This document shows positions 1-7,995 of a stretch of DNA of 64,000 nt, piece by piece; the first letter of the stretch is position 1; each line of letters starts with the position of its first letter. Location: assembly GCA_030433335.1 (NCBI GenBank), contig JAUILL010000010.1, positions 1-64,000 of the forward strand, read 5' to 3'. The DNA comes from Alphaproteobacteria bacterium. Its GTDB lineage: Bacteria > Pseudomonadota > Alphaproteobacteria > Rhodobacterales > Rhodobacteraceae. The notes beneath the pieces are model-generated. The model did no database searches, was not told where the DNA came from, and worked only from the letters and a program-made list of their open reading frames with translations. Made by a program: the position numbers and the translations under genes.

Positions 1-121
1 AGTTTCGCTCGCCTCAAGGATTGGCGGCGGGTCGCAACACGCTACGACAGGTGTCCGAAGGTCTTCCTGTCAGCATGCGCATTAGCGGCAGTCGTCATGT
101 TCTGGTTATGAATCCTGACCC
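1..121 (+). mobile_element. IS5-family transposase, C-terminal end (cut by window edge) plus IS end
   Basis: Frame 1 reads 36 residues and stops at 109-111. The peptide contains LKDWRRVATRYD followed by a hydrophobic tail ending FWL, which is the typical C-terminus of IS5-family (IS427-like) DDE transposases of alphaproteobacteria. The bases around and just after the stop (about 108-121, ending in CCTGACCC) probably form the terminal inverted repeat, but the other end of the element is outside the window so this cannot be confirmed. Whether the element is intact is unknown. Confidence 0.75.
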
Positions 122-540
122 TAGGGCCTATGCGTAAAAAAACGAACAGGCCGTGCGCCGATGTACACAAAACAAGCATATCAAGAAAGTAGAATTGGTC
201 GCGGCACCGACCAATGGATCAAGACCTATCCCAATGCATTCGGCAAAAAGCGTAGATGCAAAATGCGAAAGCGTAGGTCACCGGATGCCTCACCCTACTC
301 GGGAGGTCAGCAAGGATTACCAATTGTTTTCGGGATCGCGTGGGCCTTTAAACGCAATTTAGGCCAAATTGCCGTTGAGCCACATCGGAAATTTTCGTGC
401 ATCGAGGTCATAGGACATAGGGGATTTCGCCGCCTCTGACTAACCTAGAAGCAAAGGTGGTGCGCGGCGCGGCGGCCAACACACTGGACGTTCCTCGCGC
501 TCGGATGCTGCGTCAAATACCCACAGAGCGCCCGCGAAAT
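122..540. other. Intergenic stretch with no recognisable gene
   Basis: About 420 bp between the IS end and the 3' end of the AraC gene. The short reading frames here (up to 92 codons) overlap one another, have no clear ribosome binding site and resemble no family I know. I see no tRNA, repeat or strong terminator. It may be remnant DNA next to the insertion sequence. Confidence 0.6.
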
Positions 541-1464
541 TCAGGCCCGCAAAGTGTCGGACGGACGCTCTCCGAACATCTTGCGATAGGCGGCGGAAAA
601 CCGCCCGAAATGGGTGAACCCGTGGTCCAGCGCAGCTTGGGTCACGTTCATTTGCCCCGCTGAACCCTCTCGGAGAATCCGGTATACATCGCTCAACCGA
701 CGCGAGGTGAGCATATCATCCAAATGAAACCCTGTCGTCGCTTGGCACGCCCTGCGCAAATCCGTTCGCGGCAGGCCGAGGTGCTTGGACAGGCGTGAAA
801 CGGTCAGTTCTTCGGCGGGGAGTTCATGGCAGGCCTCGAGAATGCGCTTCAGCACAATCACCTCATGATGATTGTTGCGCGAAACGCGCGCCTCTGGATA
901 GCCGAACAACAAAGACAACCGGTCCATCACCAACTCCGGCAGGATTGTGGTCAATCCTTTGGCCTCGGTCGTGCTGCCAGCCATCCCGATCAGCCCTCGA
1001 ATCCAAGCGCCGACCGGTTTGGCCACCTCGGTCGGCAGGGTACGACCCGAAAGCATCTCTTCTGGCACGCTCTCGAGCGAAATCGACGCGATCACAAACT
1101 CCGTCTTTTCCGCCACATAGCTGACGTGTTCATGCCCGCCGGGCAACACCGCGACCTGCCCGTTGAACACCTCGTTCTTGAACAGGTCGTACATGTGCCC
1201 TGCCCCCATGACAAAGCCGATCGCGACCGTGCCGTCGTTCACCGACACCTGCTGTTCAAGTCCCTGATTCATTGCTTCGTGGGTCAGCGTCAGCGTGCCG
1301 TAGTCCACAGATTTCACGAACCCTTCGAAGCATCCCGGGGTCAACTGGCGATAAATTTGATCAAATTTTGGGAGCGCCTTTTCCTGATCCACAAAGCTTG
1401 AAAATCGGTGCTCTGAAATTTGCGGATCGGACGGCGCGCGACACAAGACTTGGTCGGGAACCAT
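541..1464 (-). CDS. AraC-family transcriptional regulator
   Basis: A 307-residue DNA-binding regulator. The C-terminal third (about residues 205-305) carries the two helix-turn-helix units of AraC/XylS proteins, ending in the usual second-helix signature FTHFGRFSAAYRKMFGERPS. The N-terminal 200 residues form a cupin-like or EutR-like sensing region. The start is supported by AGGAT ten bases upstream. The gene is divergent from the aromatic amine dehydrogenase operon across about 210 bp, and the shared region holds a 13-bp direct repeat, so it is probably the operon's activator responding to an amine or its aldehyde. The target is inferred from position only. Confidence 0.85.
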   Translation of the reverse strand: MVPDQVLCRAPSDPQISEHRFSSFVDQEKALPKFDQIYRQLTPGCFEGFVKSVDYGTLTLTHEAMNQGLEQQVSVNDGTVAIGFVMGAGHMYDLFKNEVFNGQVAVLPGGHEHVSYVAEKTEFVIASISLESVPEEMLSGRTLPTEVAKPVGAWIRGLIGMAGSTTEAKGLTTILPELVMDRLSLLFGYPEARVSRNNHHEVIVLKRILEACHELPAEELTVSRLSKHLGLPRTDLRRACQATTGFHLDDMLTSRRLSDVYRILREGSAGQMNVTQAALDHGFTHFGRFSAAYRKMFGERPSDTLRA

Positions 1465-1510
1465 GTAAATATCCTGAAAATAAAGGGCGTTGTCTTATTC
1501 TTCTCTTTAT

Positions 1511-1635
1511 TGCTGCGCCTGCGAGACCGCTTTTGTCAAAGTGTTACACTCTCTCGCAGCAGTAGTTTTTTCACAGTGCTCGATTTTTGCGCAAATTTAG
1601 TGAGGCAACTTGGATAGTCCGATGCTGCGCCTGCG
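1511..1635. repeat. 13-bp direct repeats between araC-type gene and amine dehydrogenase operon
   Basis: TGCTGCGCCTGCG occurs at 1511-1523 and again at 1623-1635. A core TGCTGCG half-site is also present inverted at 1555-1561. AraC-type regulators usually bind direct repeats, so these are plausible operators. The second copy lies about 40 bp before the start codon at 1675. Confidence 0.45.
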
Positions 1636-1674
1636 GCATAGCCTGATCGGGAACTCACCGACAGGAGACCAAGA

Positions 1675-2814
1675 ATGAAATACAGTACCGCCATGGCTCT
1701 GGCCTTGATGGCTCTGGCTGCGCCCGCCGTTGCGCAAGAGGCAATTGAGCCCGAAACCCTGACCGTCAAAGAAACCATCGATCCGGGCCACAACGTGTTC
1801 GTCATGGATCAGGCGTGGGCTGGTCCCAGCTCGGTCTACGTGGTGGGCTCGGACGAGCTGACGATGAAAGGCAACGTCGGCCCCGGTACCGTGGGCCAGA
1901 TGGCTCTGAACGCTGCGGGCGATACGCTGTTCACCTCTTCGGTTTACATGGAGCGCTACACGTTCGGCGACCTGACCGCGGTTGTGCAGGAATGGGACGT
2001 CCAGACCCTGAAGCTGAAGCGCGAGATCGAAGTGTCCAACAAGATGGCACAGGTCGAAAGCCAGCCCGGCCTGCTGACCTTTGTCAGCGGTGAAGACTAC
2101 CTCTTGGCACAGAATGCGACCCCCGCGACCTCTTTGTCGCTGGTCGATCTGGCCGCCGGTGAGCAAATCGCCGAAATCCCGATCCCCGGCTGCTGGCTCG
2201 CCATTCCCGCGACCGAAGGCATGAAGTTCAGCACCATCTGCGGCGACGGCACATTGAAATCGTTCACGTTCGAAGCGGACGGCACCTATTCCGAGCCCGC
2301 AAGCTCCGAGAAGATCTTTGACGTCGATGATGATGCGCTGTTCAGCAACCCGACCCGCGTCGGCGCCAATCTTGTTTTCGTCTCCTTCACCGGCAATCTC
2401 TACGTGGTCGACGATAGCGGCGAAGCCCCTGTTCTGGTGGACAAATTCTCGATCACCGAAGGCACCCTTGGCGGATGGGCCCCCAGCGGTTCGGAACTGA
2501 TCGCCTATCACGCGCCCTCTGACACCGCGTTCGTCCTGATGCACTCGGGTAAGTACGACGGCAGCCACAAGAACGCAGCCGAGGAAATCTGGGCCGTGAA
2601 CATGACCTCGAAAACCGTGGTCGGCCGTGGGCACGCGCACCACGAAAATGGCCTAGCCGTCACCCAGACCGAAGCCCCGATCATCTTTGCCGCCAGCGAA
2701 GAAGGCGCACTGGTCAAGTATGACGTGACCCTTGGCGATGAGGTCACTTTCGAGGTCGCGGGTAAGTTCGAAGGGCTGGCGAAATTCCCGACCCTGATCA
2801 AGCTGGACCAATAA
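1675..2814 (+). CDS. aauB: Amine dehydrogenase (TTQ-dependent) large subunit, aromatic amine dehydrogenase type
   Basis: A 379-residue periplasmic beta-propeller subunit of a tryptophan tryptophylquinone amine dehydrogenase. It begins with a Sec signal peptide (residues 1-20, ending APAVA before QE) and then has the repeat pattern of MauB/AauB large subunits. An AGGAGA ribosome binding site precedes the ATG. The gene heads an operon with MauE-, MauD- and small-subunit genes in the order B-E-D-A known from aau and mau clusters. The enzyme oxidatively deaminates primary amines to aldehyde and ammonia and passes electrons to a periplasmic carrier. The aromatic-amine assignment rests mainly on the small subunit, which matches the AADH type better than methylamine dehydrogenase. 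Confidence 0.85.
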   Translation: MKYSTAMALALMALAAPAVAQEAIEPETLTVKETIDPGHNVFVMDQAWAGPSSVYVVGSDELTMKGNVGPGTVGQMALNAAGDTLFTSSVYMERYTFGDLTAVVQEWDVQTLKLKREIEVSNKMAQVESQPGLLTFVSGEDYLLAQNATPATSLSLVDLAAGEQIAEIPIPGCWLAIPATEGMKFSTICGDGTLKSFTFEADGTYSEPASSEKIFDVDDDALFSNPTRVGANLVFVSFTGNLYVVDDSGEAPVLVDKFSITEGTLGGWAPSGSELIAYHAPSDTAFVLMHSGKYDGSHKNAAEEIWAVNMTSKTVVGRGHAHHENGLAVTQTEAPIIFAASEEGALVKYDVTLGDEVTFEVAGKFEGLAKFPTLIKLDQ

Positions 2815-2816
2815 GC

Positions 2817-3344
2817 ATGGCAGATCTGGGTTCATATACCTCGGCAGCGGCGGTCTGTTTTCTGACCGCTGTGCTGGCGCGGGCGGCCCTGCACAAATGG
2901 CAGAACTACCCTGAAACGGTTGGCTTTGCCCAAGGCTACGGGCTGGTCCCCGACACCATGACACCCGCCATTGTCCGGTCACTCGCCGTCATAGAGCCGC
3001 TGATCGTGTTGGGGCTGCTCCTGCCCCTCACGCGGGAGGGCGCGGCTCTGGCAGCAGCGGGGCTGTTCGCAGGGTACGGCGCTTTGATGGCGCTGGCCCT
3101 GCGAGCGGGCCGCGACCGGATCGACTGCGGCTGCGGTGGTGCGCCACAGATCGTGTCGGGGCTGACCCTGGGCCGGAACGCTGTGCTGGTGCTGATCGCC
3201 CTGTCCGTTGCGCTGCTGCCCTCGGGCACCGTGGGACCGGCGGGCGCGGCGGTGGCGATTGCGACGGGGCTGACCTTTTTTGCGATCTACTCGGTCGTGG
3301 AAAAGCTGGCCTCGCACCTGCCCAACATCCGCCAGACCCCGTGA
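2817..3344 (+). CDS. aauE: MauE/AauE-like membrane protein for amine dehydrogenase maturation
   Basis: A 175-residue integral membrane protein with about four or five hydrophobic segments and a short GCGGAPQ loop around residue 107, which is typical of the MauE/DoxX-like family. It starts two bases after the large-subunit stop, so translation is probably coupled. In characterised mau and aau clusters MauE works with MauD in export, disulfide formation and folding of the small subunit in the periplasm. That role is taken from the family and from gene order. Confidence 0.85.
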   Translation: MADLGSYTSAAAVCFLTAVLARAALHKWQNYPETVGFAQGYGLVPDTMTPAIVRSLAVIEPLIVLGLLLPLTREGAALAAAGLFAGYGALMALALRAGRDRIDCGCGGAPQIVSGLTLGRNAVLVLIALSVALLPSGTVGPAGAAVAIATGLTFFAIYSVVEKLASHLPNIRQTP

Positions 3345-3371
3345 CCTGACGCAAGACACAAGGATAACTAA

Positions 3372-3959
3372 ATGGAACTTCTTATCTTTTCGAACATCGC
3401 CCTGTGGATTGCGGTTCTGGTGCAGATCGCGGTGATCTTTGCCCTCGCCCGTCAGATCGGCATCCTGTACGAGCGTGTGTCCCCCGTGGGCGCGATGATC
3501 AGCGACTCCGGTCCCGACATCGGCGCGCAGGTGCCCGCCCTGACCTTGCCCAACTTGAACGGCGCGGAGCTGCCTTTGGGCGGTCCCGAAGGCCGCGCAC
3601 AATTGGTGTTCTTCCTTTCTACCACCTGCCCGATCTGCAAGGCGCTGATCCCTGCCCTGCGCTCCATCCGCGATGACGAAGGCCGTTGGCTGGATGTCGT
3701 TCTGGCCTCGGATGGCCGCGAAGCCATCCACCGCCGCCTGATCGAGTCCGAGAACCTGCAAAGCTTCCCCTACGTGCTCAGCTCGGAACTGGGGATGACC
3801 TTCAAGGTCGCCAAGCTGCCCTTTGCCGTGCTGATCGGCCCCGATGGCAAAGTCCGCGCCAAAGGTCTCGTGAACAGCCGCGAACAGCTCGAAAGCCTCT
3901 TTACCGCCTCGGAAACCGGCATCGCCTCGGTTCAGGCCGCCGCTGCCCTGCCGGCCTGA
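3372..3959 (+). CDS. aauD: MauD-like membrane-anchored thioredoxin-fold protein
   Basis: A 195-residue protein with one N-terminal membrane anchor (residues 5-25) and a periplasmic thioredoxin fold whose active site is CPIC (Cys86 and Cys89) after FFLSTT. MauD proteins are thiol-disulfide oxidoreductases or isomerases dedicated to the disulfide-rich TTQ small subunit. The gene sits between the MauE gene and the small-subunit gene. The small subunit here has fewer cysteines than usual, so this MauD may handle a simpler disulfide pattern. Confidence 0.88.
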   Translation: MELLIFSNIALWIAVLVQIAVIFALARQIGILYERVSPVGAMISDSGPDIGAQVPALTLPNLNGAELPLGGPEGRAQLVFFLSTTCPICKALIPALRSIRDDEGRWLDVVLASDGREAIHRRLIESENLQSFPYVLSSELGMTFKVAKLPFAVLIGPDGKVRAKGLVNSREQLESLFTASETGIASVQAAAALPA

Positions 3960-3993
3960 TCCCATCCCGAATTTTCTGACAAAGGAAACCAAC

Positions 3994-4518
3994 ATGAACA
4001 GTCTGTTTGACCGTCTCTTCTCCAAGCTCGACAAAGTGGTCGAGACCCGCACCCGCGCATCGGCCCGCGAATTTGGCCGCCGCAGTTTTCTGGCCCGCGC
4101 TGGCGTGACCATGCTGGGGGCCGCCGTGGCCACCCCGATCCTGCCCTTCGACCGCCGCGCCTCTGCCGCCGGAGCCCTGCCCGAGGACGAATGCGGCTAC
4201 TGGCGCCACTGCGCGCTGGACGGCAACCTGTGCTCGGCCTCTGGCGGTTCGCTGACTTCGTGCCCTCCGGGGTCGACTGTCTCGGCCGTATCGTGGGTTG
4301 GAACCTGCTCGAACCCTGATGATGGCAAGGACTATCTGGTCAGCTACAACGATTGCTGTGGCAAGCCGACCGTAAACTCGGCCACCTTCTGCTACACCTC
4401 CGAAGGCGAGCGCCCCGGTTACCGCATGGGCCTGTACAACGACATCAACTGGTGCATGGCCAACACCGACAAGGGCTATCATTGCACCGTGTCGGTTGTG
4501 GTGGGCCTTGCGGAGTAA
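3994..4518 (+). CDS. aauA: Aromatic amine dehydrogenase small (TTQ) subunit
   Basis: A 174-residue catalytic subunit. A twin-arginine signal (RRSFL at 29-33 with a following hydrophobic stretch) leads to a mature domain starting near residue 60. The two tryptophans that are cross-linked into TTQ are Trp101 (in SWVGTC) and Trp153 (in NDINWCM). The catalytic base is Asp120 (in SYNDCC), and a conserved Thr165 follows Cys164. The sequence follows the aromatic amine dehydrogenase type rather than MauA, for example GKDYLVSY and WCMAN. Only ten mature cysteines are present (67, 73, 80, 90, 105, 121, 122, 133, 154, 164). The usual CSCCGG is CSASGG and the CGRC segment is replaced. Confidence 0.9.
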   Translation: MNSLFDRLFSKLDKVVETRTRASAREFGRRSFLARAGVTMLGAAVATPILPFDRRASAAGALPEDECGYWRHCALDGNLCSASGGSLTSCPPGSTVSAVSWVGTCSNPDDGKDYLVSYNDCCGKPTVNSATFCYTSEGERPGYRMGLYNDINWCMANTDKGYHCTVSVVVGLAE

Positions 4519-4522
4519 CCCG

Positions 4523-4972
4523 ATGAAGTCGCACTATCTTGCAGCCCGTGTCGCGGGCTGCCTGATCCTTGGCGCCAGCCTTCCTGCGCAAGCCCAAGAG
4601 ATCGACGGAACGACCCTGTTTAACGACAACTGCGCGGTCTGCCACGCCGAAGGCGGCACCGGAAACCCGGGCTTTGCGCCACCGTTGAACCGCCCTGCCT
4701 TCTGGCAAGCCATGGAAGCGCCCACTGACTATGTCGCCGCTGTCGTCATCGCCGGACTGCACGGGACTATTACCGTGGATGGCCAGATGTATGCGGGCCT
4801 GCGCATGCCGCCCCTGCCCCAGATCGAGGACGCAGAGCTGACCGCCATCGCCACCTATGTCGCGGGTGAACTTGGGGAAACCGACGCCACCGCCACTGCC
4901 GAAAGCGTCGCCGCCGTGCGTGCGGAATTGCCGGACAACGCCGCCCTGATGGCCGCGCGTCCCGCAGAATAA
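4523..4972 (+). CDS. Periplasmic monohaem cytochrome c
   Basis: A 149-residue class I cytochrome c with a Sec signal peptide (residues 1-24, PAQAQ) and one haem site, CAVCH at 37-41. A later GLRMPPLP supplies a likely methionine axial ligand. ATG at 4523 is preferred because the signal peptide then begins MKSHYLAARV. A longer frame starts upstream but overlaps the small-subunit gene. It lies four bases after the TTQ subunit, and a small periplasmic cytochrome follows aauA in the Alcaligenes faecalis aau cluster as well. It probably accepts electrons from the amine dehydrogenase, directly or through azurin. Confidence 0.85.
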   Translation: MKSHYLAARVAGCLILGASLPAQAQEIDGTTLFNDNCAVCHAEGGTGNPGFAPPLNRPAFWQAMEAPTDYVAAVVIAGLHGTITVDGQMYAGLRMPPLPQIEDAELTAIATYVAGELGETDATATAESVAAVRAELPDNAALMAARPAE

Positions 4973-4990
4973 TCGAAAGGAGCCGCCCCT

Positions 4991-5419
4991 ATGAAACGAC
5001 TCTTTGCCCTTGGGCTCATCGCCCTGACAGCTAGCCCTGCCACCGCCGAGATGTCGGCGCGCGGCAACTACATCCTGCGCTGCACTGGTTGCCACGGGAT
5101 CGAAGGCATGGGCACCGCAGAGGGCGGCGTCCCCCCTTTCCCTGGCTCGGTGGGCCACATTGCCAACACCGAGGCGGGCCGCGACTACATGATGCACGTG
5201 CCCGGCGTGATCGCCTCGTCCCTGTCGGACAGCGAAATCGCATCGGTCATGAACTATGTCATCGCGACCTTTGACACGACCGAGGCCCCCGAGTTCACCG
5301 TCGAAGAAGTCACCCGCCGCCGTGCCCTGCCGATGAAAGACATCGTCGTCGCCCGCCGAGGGGTTGTCGAAGAATTAGAAACCAAAGGGATCAGCATCGC
5401 CGATTACCCTTGGCCATAA
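4991..5419 (+). CDS. Second periplasmic monohaem cytochrome c
   Basis: A 142-residue cytochrome c with signal peptide 1-19 (PATA) and haem motif CTGCH at 31-35. It is divergent from the preceding cytochrome, with no CxxCH duplication and a charged C-terminal tail. AAAGGAG stands eight bases before the start. It is the last gene before a strong terminator, so it belongs to the amine dehydrogenase operon. It may be a further electron carrier or a TTQ-maturation haem protein. MauG, the known maturase, has two haems and is longer, so this is not MauG. Confidence 0.8.
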   Translation: MKRLFALGLIALTASPATAEMSARGNYILRCTGCHGIEGMGTAEGGVPPFPGSVGHIANTEAGRDYMMHVPGVIASSLSDSEIASVMNYVIATFDTTEAPEFTVEEVTRRRALPMKDIVVARRGVVEELETKGISIADYPWP

Positions 5420-5441
5420 ACCACTCACAACAGAACAATTT

Positions 5442-5474
5442 AGGGCCGCCGGATTTCTCTGGCGGCCCTTTTTA
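5442..5474 (+). terminator. Rho-independent terminator of the amine dehydrogenase operon
   Basis: A perfect 9-bp stem, AGGGCCGCC at 5442-5450 with GGCGGCCCT at 5461-5469, has a 10-base loop and runs into TTTTTATT. It stands 22 bp after the last cytochrome gene and just before the convergent aldehyde dehydrogenase gene. Confidence 0.88.
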
Positions 5475-5488
5475 TTGCTTTGTTCGGA

Positions 5489-6925
5489 TCAGAGTCCGCC
5501 GAAGTGAAAAGCTTTGGTCTCAAGGTATTCTTCGATCCCTTCCTGAGCGCCCTCGCGGCCAAGGCCCGAGGATTTCACGCCCCCGAACGGCGCCTCTGCA
5601 TGGCTGACCGCACCGGTGTTCAGACCCACAAGGCCCGCCTGCAGCGCCTCGCCCACGCGGAAGGCGCGCGCCATGTCGGTGGTATAGAAATACGCCGCGA
5701 GGCCGAAAGGGGTGCCGTTGGCGATGGCCAGCGCCTCTTCCTCTGTCTCGAATTTGAAGATCGGAGCGACGGGGGCAAAGGTTTCTTCAGAGGCCAAGCG
5801 CATCTCGGTGGTCGCGCCCACCAGCACCACGGGGTCCGCGAACCCTGCGGCCAAGTCGCGCTCGGCGGTGGCTTTGGTCGCGCCTTTGGACATGGCGTCG
5901 GCCACATGAGCTTTGATCTTGTCGATGGCGGCGGCGTTGATCATCGGGCCGATCATCGCGCCCTCTTCTGTGCCAGCGGCAACCTTCAGAGCATCCACCT
6001 TGGCCGCCAAAGCCGCCACGAACGCGTCGTGAATGCCCGACTGCACCAGAATGCGGTTGGCGCAGACGCAGGTCTGACCGCCATTGCGGAACTTGGAGGC
6101 CATCGCCCCTTCGACCGCTGCGTCCAGATTAGCGTCATCGAACACGATGAACGGCGCGTTGCCGCCCAATTCCAACGACATCTTCTTGAGCGTCGGCGCG
6201 CACTGTTCCGCCAGCAAAGCCCCCACGCGGGTCGAACCGGTAAAGGACAGCTTGCGCACCACGGGGCTGGCGGTCAGGGTCGCGCCGATAACTTCGGGAC
6301 GGCCGGTCAGGATGTTCAGGACGCCTTTGGGGATACCCGCCCGCTCGGCCAAGACACCCAGGGCCAAGGCCGAATACGGAGTAAAGTCCGACGGCTTGAT
6401 CACCATGGTGCAGCCGGCGGCCAGACCCGGCGCGACCTTGCGGGTGATCATCGCGTTGGGGAAGTTCCAAGGGGTGATGATCGCGCAGACGCCCACGGGC
6501 TCTTTCATCGCGAAAATCTTCTTGCCCGCGACGGGCGAAGGGATGATGTGCCCGTTGATGCGGCGCCCCTCTTCGGCGAACCAGCGGACAAAGGACGCAC
6601 CGTACAGGATTTCCCCCTTGGCCTCGGCCAGCGGCTTGCCCTGTTCGCAGGTTAGGATCATCGCCAGATCGTCCGCGTGGTCCAGCATCAGATCGTACCA
6701 CGCCATCAAGAGGTCAGCGCGCTCCAGATGGGTCTTGGCCTTCCACGCGATCATCGCCTCTTCGGCGGCGGCGATGGCGGCGGAGGTTTCGCCCGCCGTG
6801 CAGTCGGGCATGTGGCCCATGGGCGCGGCGGTGGCGGGGTTGATCACCGGCATATCATCGCGGGCAATCCATTCGCCGTTGATCAACGCGGCCTGACGGA
6901 AAAGATCGGAATCGTTCAACTGCAT
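5489..6925 (-). CDS. gabD: Succinate-semialdehyde-type aldehyde dehydrogenase
   Basis: A 478-residue NAD(P)+-dependent aldehyde dehydrogenase of the GabD class. It has [10 protein letters not shown] near residue 150, SFTGSTRVG, the general-base glutamate in LELGGNAPF, and the catalytic cysteine in [11 protein letters not shown]. Its substrate is probably succinate semialdehyde or a similar omega-oxo acid. The gene starts three bases after the upstream dehydrogenase gene stops and is the last gene of the hyuA operon. It converges on the amine dehydrogenase operon, so it could also oxidise aldehydes made there, but it is on the other strand and seems to be controlled with the hyu genes. Confidence 0.85.
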   Translation of the reverse strand: MQLNDSDLFRQAALINGEWIARDDMPVINPATAAPMGHMPDCTAGETSAAIAAAEEAMIAWKAKTHLERADLLMAWYDLMLDHADDLAMILTCEQGKPLAEAKGEILYGASFVRWFAEEGRRINGHIIPSPVAGKKIFAMKEPVGVCAIITPWNFPNAMITRKVAPGLAAGCTMVIKPSDFTPYSALALGVLAERAGIPKGVLNILTGRPEVIGATLTASPVVRKLSFTGSTRVGALLAEQCAPTLKKMSLELGGNAPFIVFDDANLDAAVEGAMASKFRNGGQTCVCANRILVQSGIHDAFVAALAAKVDALKVAAGTEEGAMIGPMINAAAIDKIKAHVADAMSKGATKATAERDLAAGFADPVVLVGATTEMRLASEETFAPVAPIFKFETEEEALAIANGTPFGLAAYFYTTDMARAFRVGEALQAGLVGLNTGAVSHAEAPFGGVKSSGLGREGAQEGIEEYLETKAFHFGGL

Positions 6926-6928
6926 GGC

Positions 6929-7975
6929 TCAGGCCTCCAAGGCGGACAGGATCGCCGCGGTGATTTCGGATGTGGAATTCAGGCCCGGACGGATGCCAAT
7001 GCCCTGCCCCGTGGCCGTTTCGATGGCTTTCAGCACAGCGGCCGAGGCTTCGACCTGCCCCAGATGGTCCAGCATCATCGCCCCCGACCAGATCGCCGCG
7101 ATGGGGTTCGCGATATCCTGCCCCGCGATATCGGGGGCCGAGCCGTGGACGGGTTCGAACATCGACGGCAGCGCGCGATCCGGGCTGATATTGGCCGAGG
7201 CCGCAAAGCCAAGCCCCCCCTGAATGGCCGCCCCAAGATCGGTCAGAATATCGCCAAAGAGGTTCGAGGCCACGATCACGTCCAAATCCTGCGGGGCCAT
7301 CACCATCTTGGCCGCCATCGCGTCGATATGCATGTGGCTGACGGTGACTTCGGGGTAATCGGCGGCAACCTCGCGTGTCACCTCGTCCCAAAACACCATC
7401 GAGAATTTCTGCGCGTTGGACTTGGTGACCGATGTCAGATGCTTGCGCCGCATCATGGCCTGCTCAAAGCCGAACCGGATGATCCGTTCCACCCCTTCGC
7501 GAGTGAAAACGGCGGTCTCGACGGCGACCTCGTTGCCTTGGCCCTGATGGACGCGGCCACCGGCGCCGGAATACTCGCCTTCGGTGTTCTCGCGGATGCA
7601 GAGGATGTCAAACCCTTCGGCCTTCAACGGGCCTTCGACACCGGCAAGCAGGCGATGGGGACGGATGTTGGCGTATTGTTTGAACGCCTTGCGGATCGGC
7701 AGCAGCAGCCCGTGCAAGGACACCGCATCAGGCACCGTCGCGGGCCAGCCAACGGCCCCCAGATAGATCGCGTCAAAGCCCTTCAGGGTTTCGATCCCGT
7801 CGGCGGCCATCATCGCGCCGTGCTCCAGATAGTATTCGCAGGACCAAGGGAACGTGGTCGGCTCCAGCGCGAAACCGAACTTGGCGGCAGCGGCATCCAG
7901 CACCTGCATGGTGGCGTCGGTCACGTCCAAGCCGATGCCATCACCGGGGATCAGGGCGATCTTGTAGGGGGTCAT
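6929..7975 (-). CDS. Isopropylmalate/isocitrate/tartrate dehydrogenase-family beta-decarboxylating enzyme
   Basis: A 348-residue NAD-dependent dehydrogenase of the IPMDH/ICDH family, of the tartrate dehydrogenase/decarboxylase type. It starts [15 protein letters not shown] and carries [33 protein letters not shown] and [12 protein letters not shown]. The start at 7975 has AAAGGAGA at good spacing, and the longer frame upstream overlaps the next gene. It converts a 2-hydroxy dicarboxylic acid with NAD+ and Mg2+ or Mn2+, usually with decarboxylation. It sits between two aldehyde dehydrogenase genes in one operon, which suggests late steps of a catabolic route. The precise substrate cannot be read from the sequence. 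Confidence 0.8.
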   Translation of the reverse strand: MTPYKIALIPGDGIGLDVTDATMQVLDAAAAKFGFALEPTTFPWSCEYYLEHGAMMAADGIETLKGFDAIYLGAVGWPATVPDAVSLHGLLLPIRKAFKQYANIRPHRLLAGVEGPLKAEGFDILCIRENTEGEYSGAGGRVHQGQGNEVAVETAVFTREGVERIIRFGFEQAMMRRKHLTSVTKSNAQKFSMVFWDEVTREVAADYPEVTVSHMHIDAMAAKMVMAPQDLDVIVASNLFGDILTDLGAAIQGGLGFAASANISPDRALPSMFEPVHGSAPDIAGQDIANPIAAIWSGAMMLDHLGQVEASAAVLKAIETATGQGIGIRPGLNSTSEITAAILSALEA

Positions 7976-7995
7976 TCGTCGTCTCCTTTGGCTGA

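Noticed and set aside
153..439. Two overlapping short frames after the IS end
   Set aside because: No ribosome binding site, no similarity and mutual overlap.
1353..1370. FNR-like AATTTGATCAAATT palindrome
   Set aside because: It is inside the AraC coding region and lacks the four-base spacer of a real FNR box.
1611..1626. Possible sigma-54 promoter before the amine dehydrogenase operon
   Set aside because: GG-N10-GC spacing is correct, but the flanking bases (TGGATA, GATGC) fit the consensus poorly and no enhancer site was seen.
1597..2643. 348-codon open frame antisense to the amine dehydrogenase large subunit
   Set aside because: It lies wholly opposite a gene with clear family motifs and has the Arg/Gly/Val-rich composition of a high-GC shadow frame.
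2979..4133. 384-codon antisense frame over mauE-mauD
   Set aside because: Covers two convincing genes on the other strand and resembles no family.
4991..5419. Second cytochrome as a MauG homologue
   Set aside because: Only one CxxCH and 142 residues, whereas MauG has two haems and is more than twice as long.
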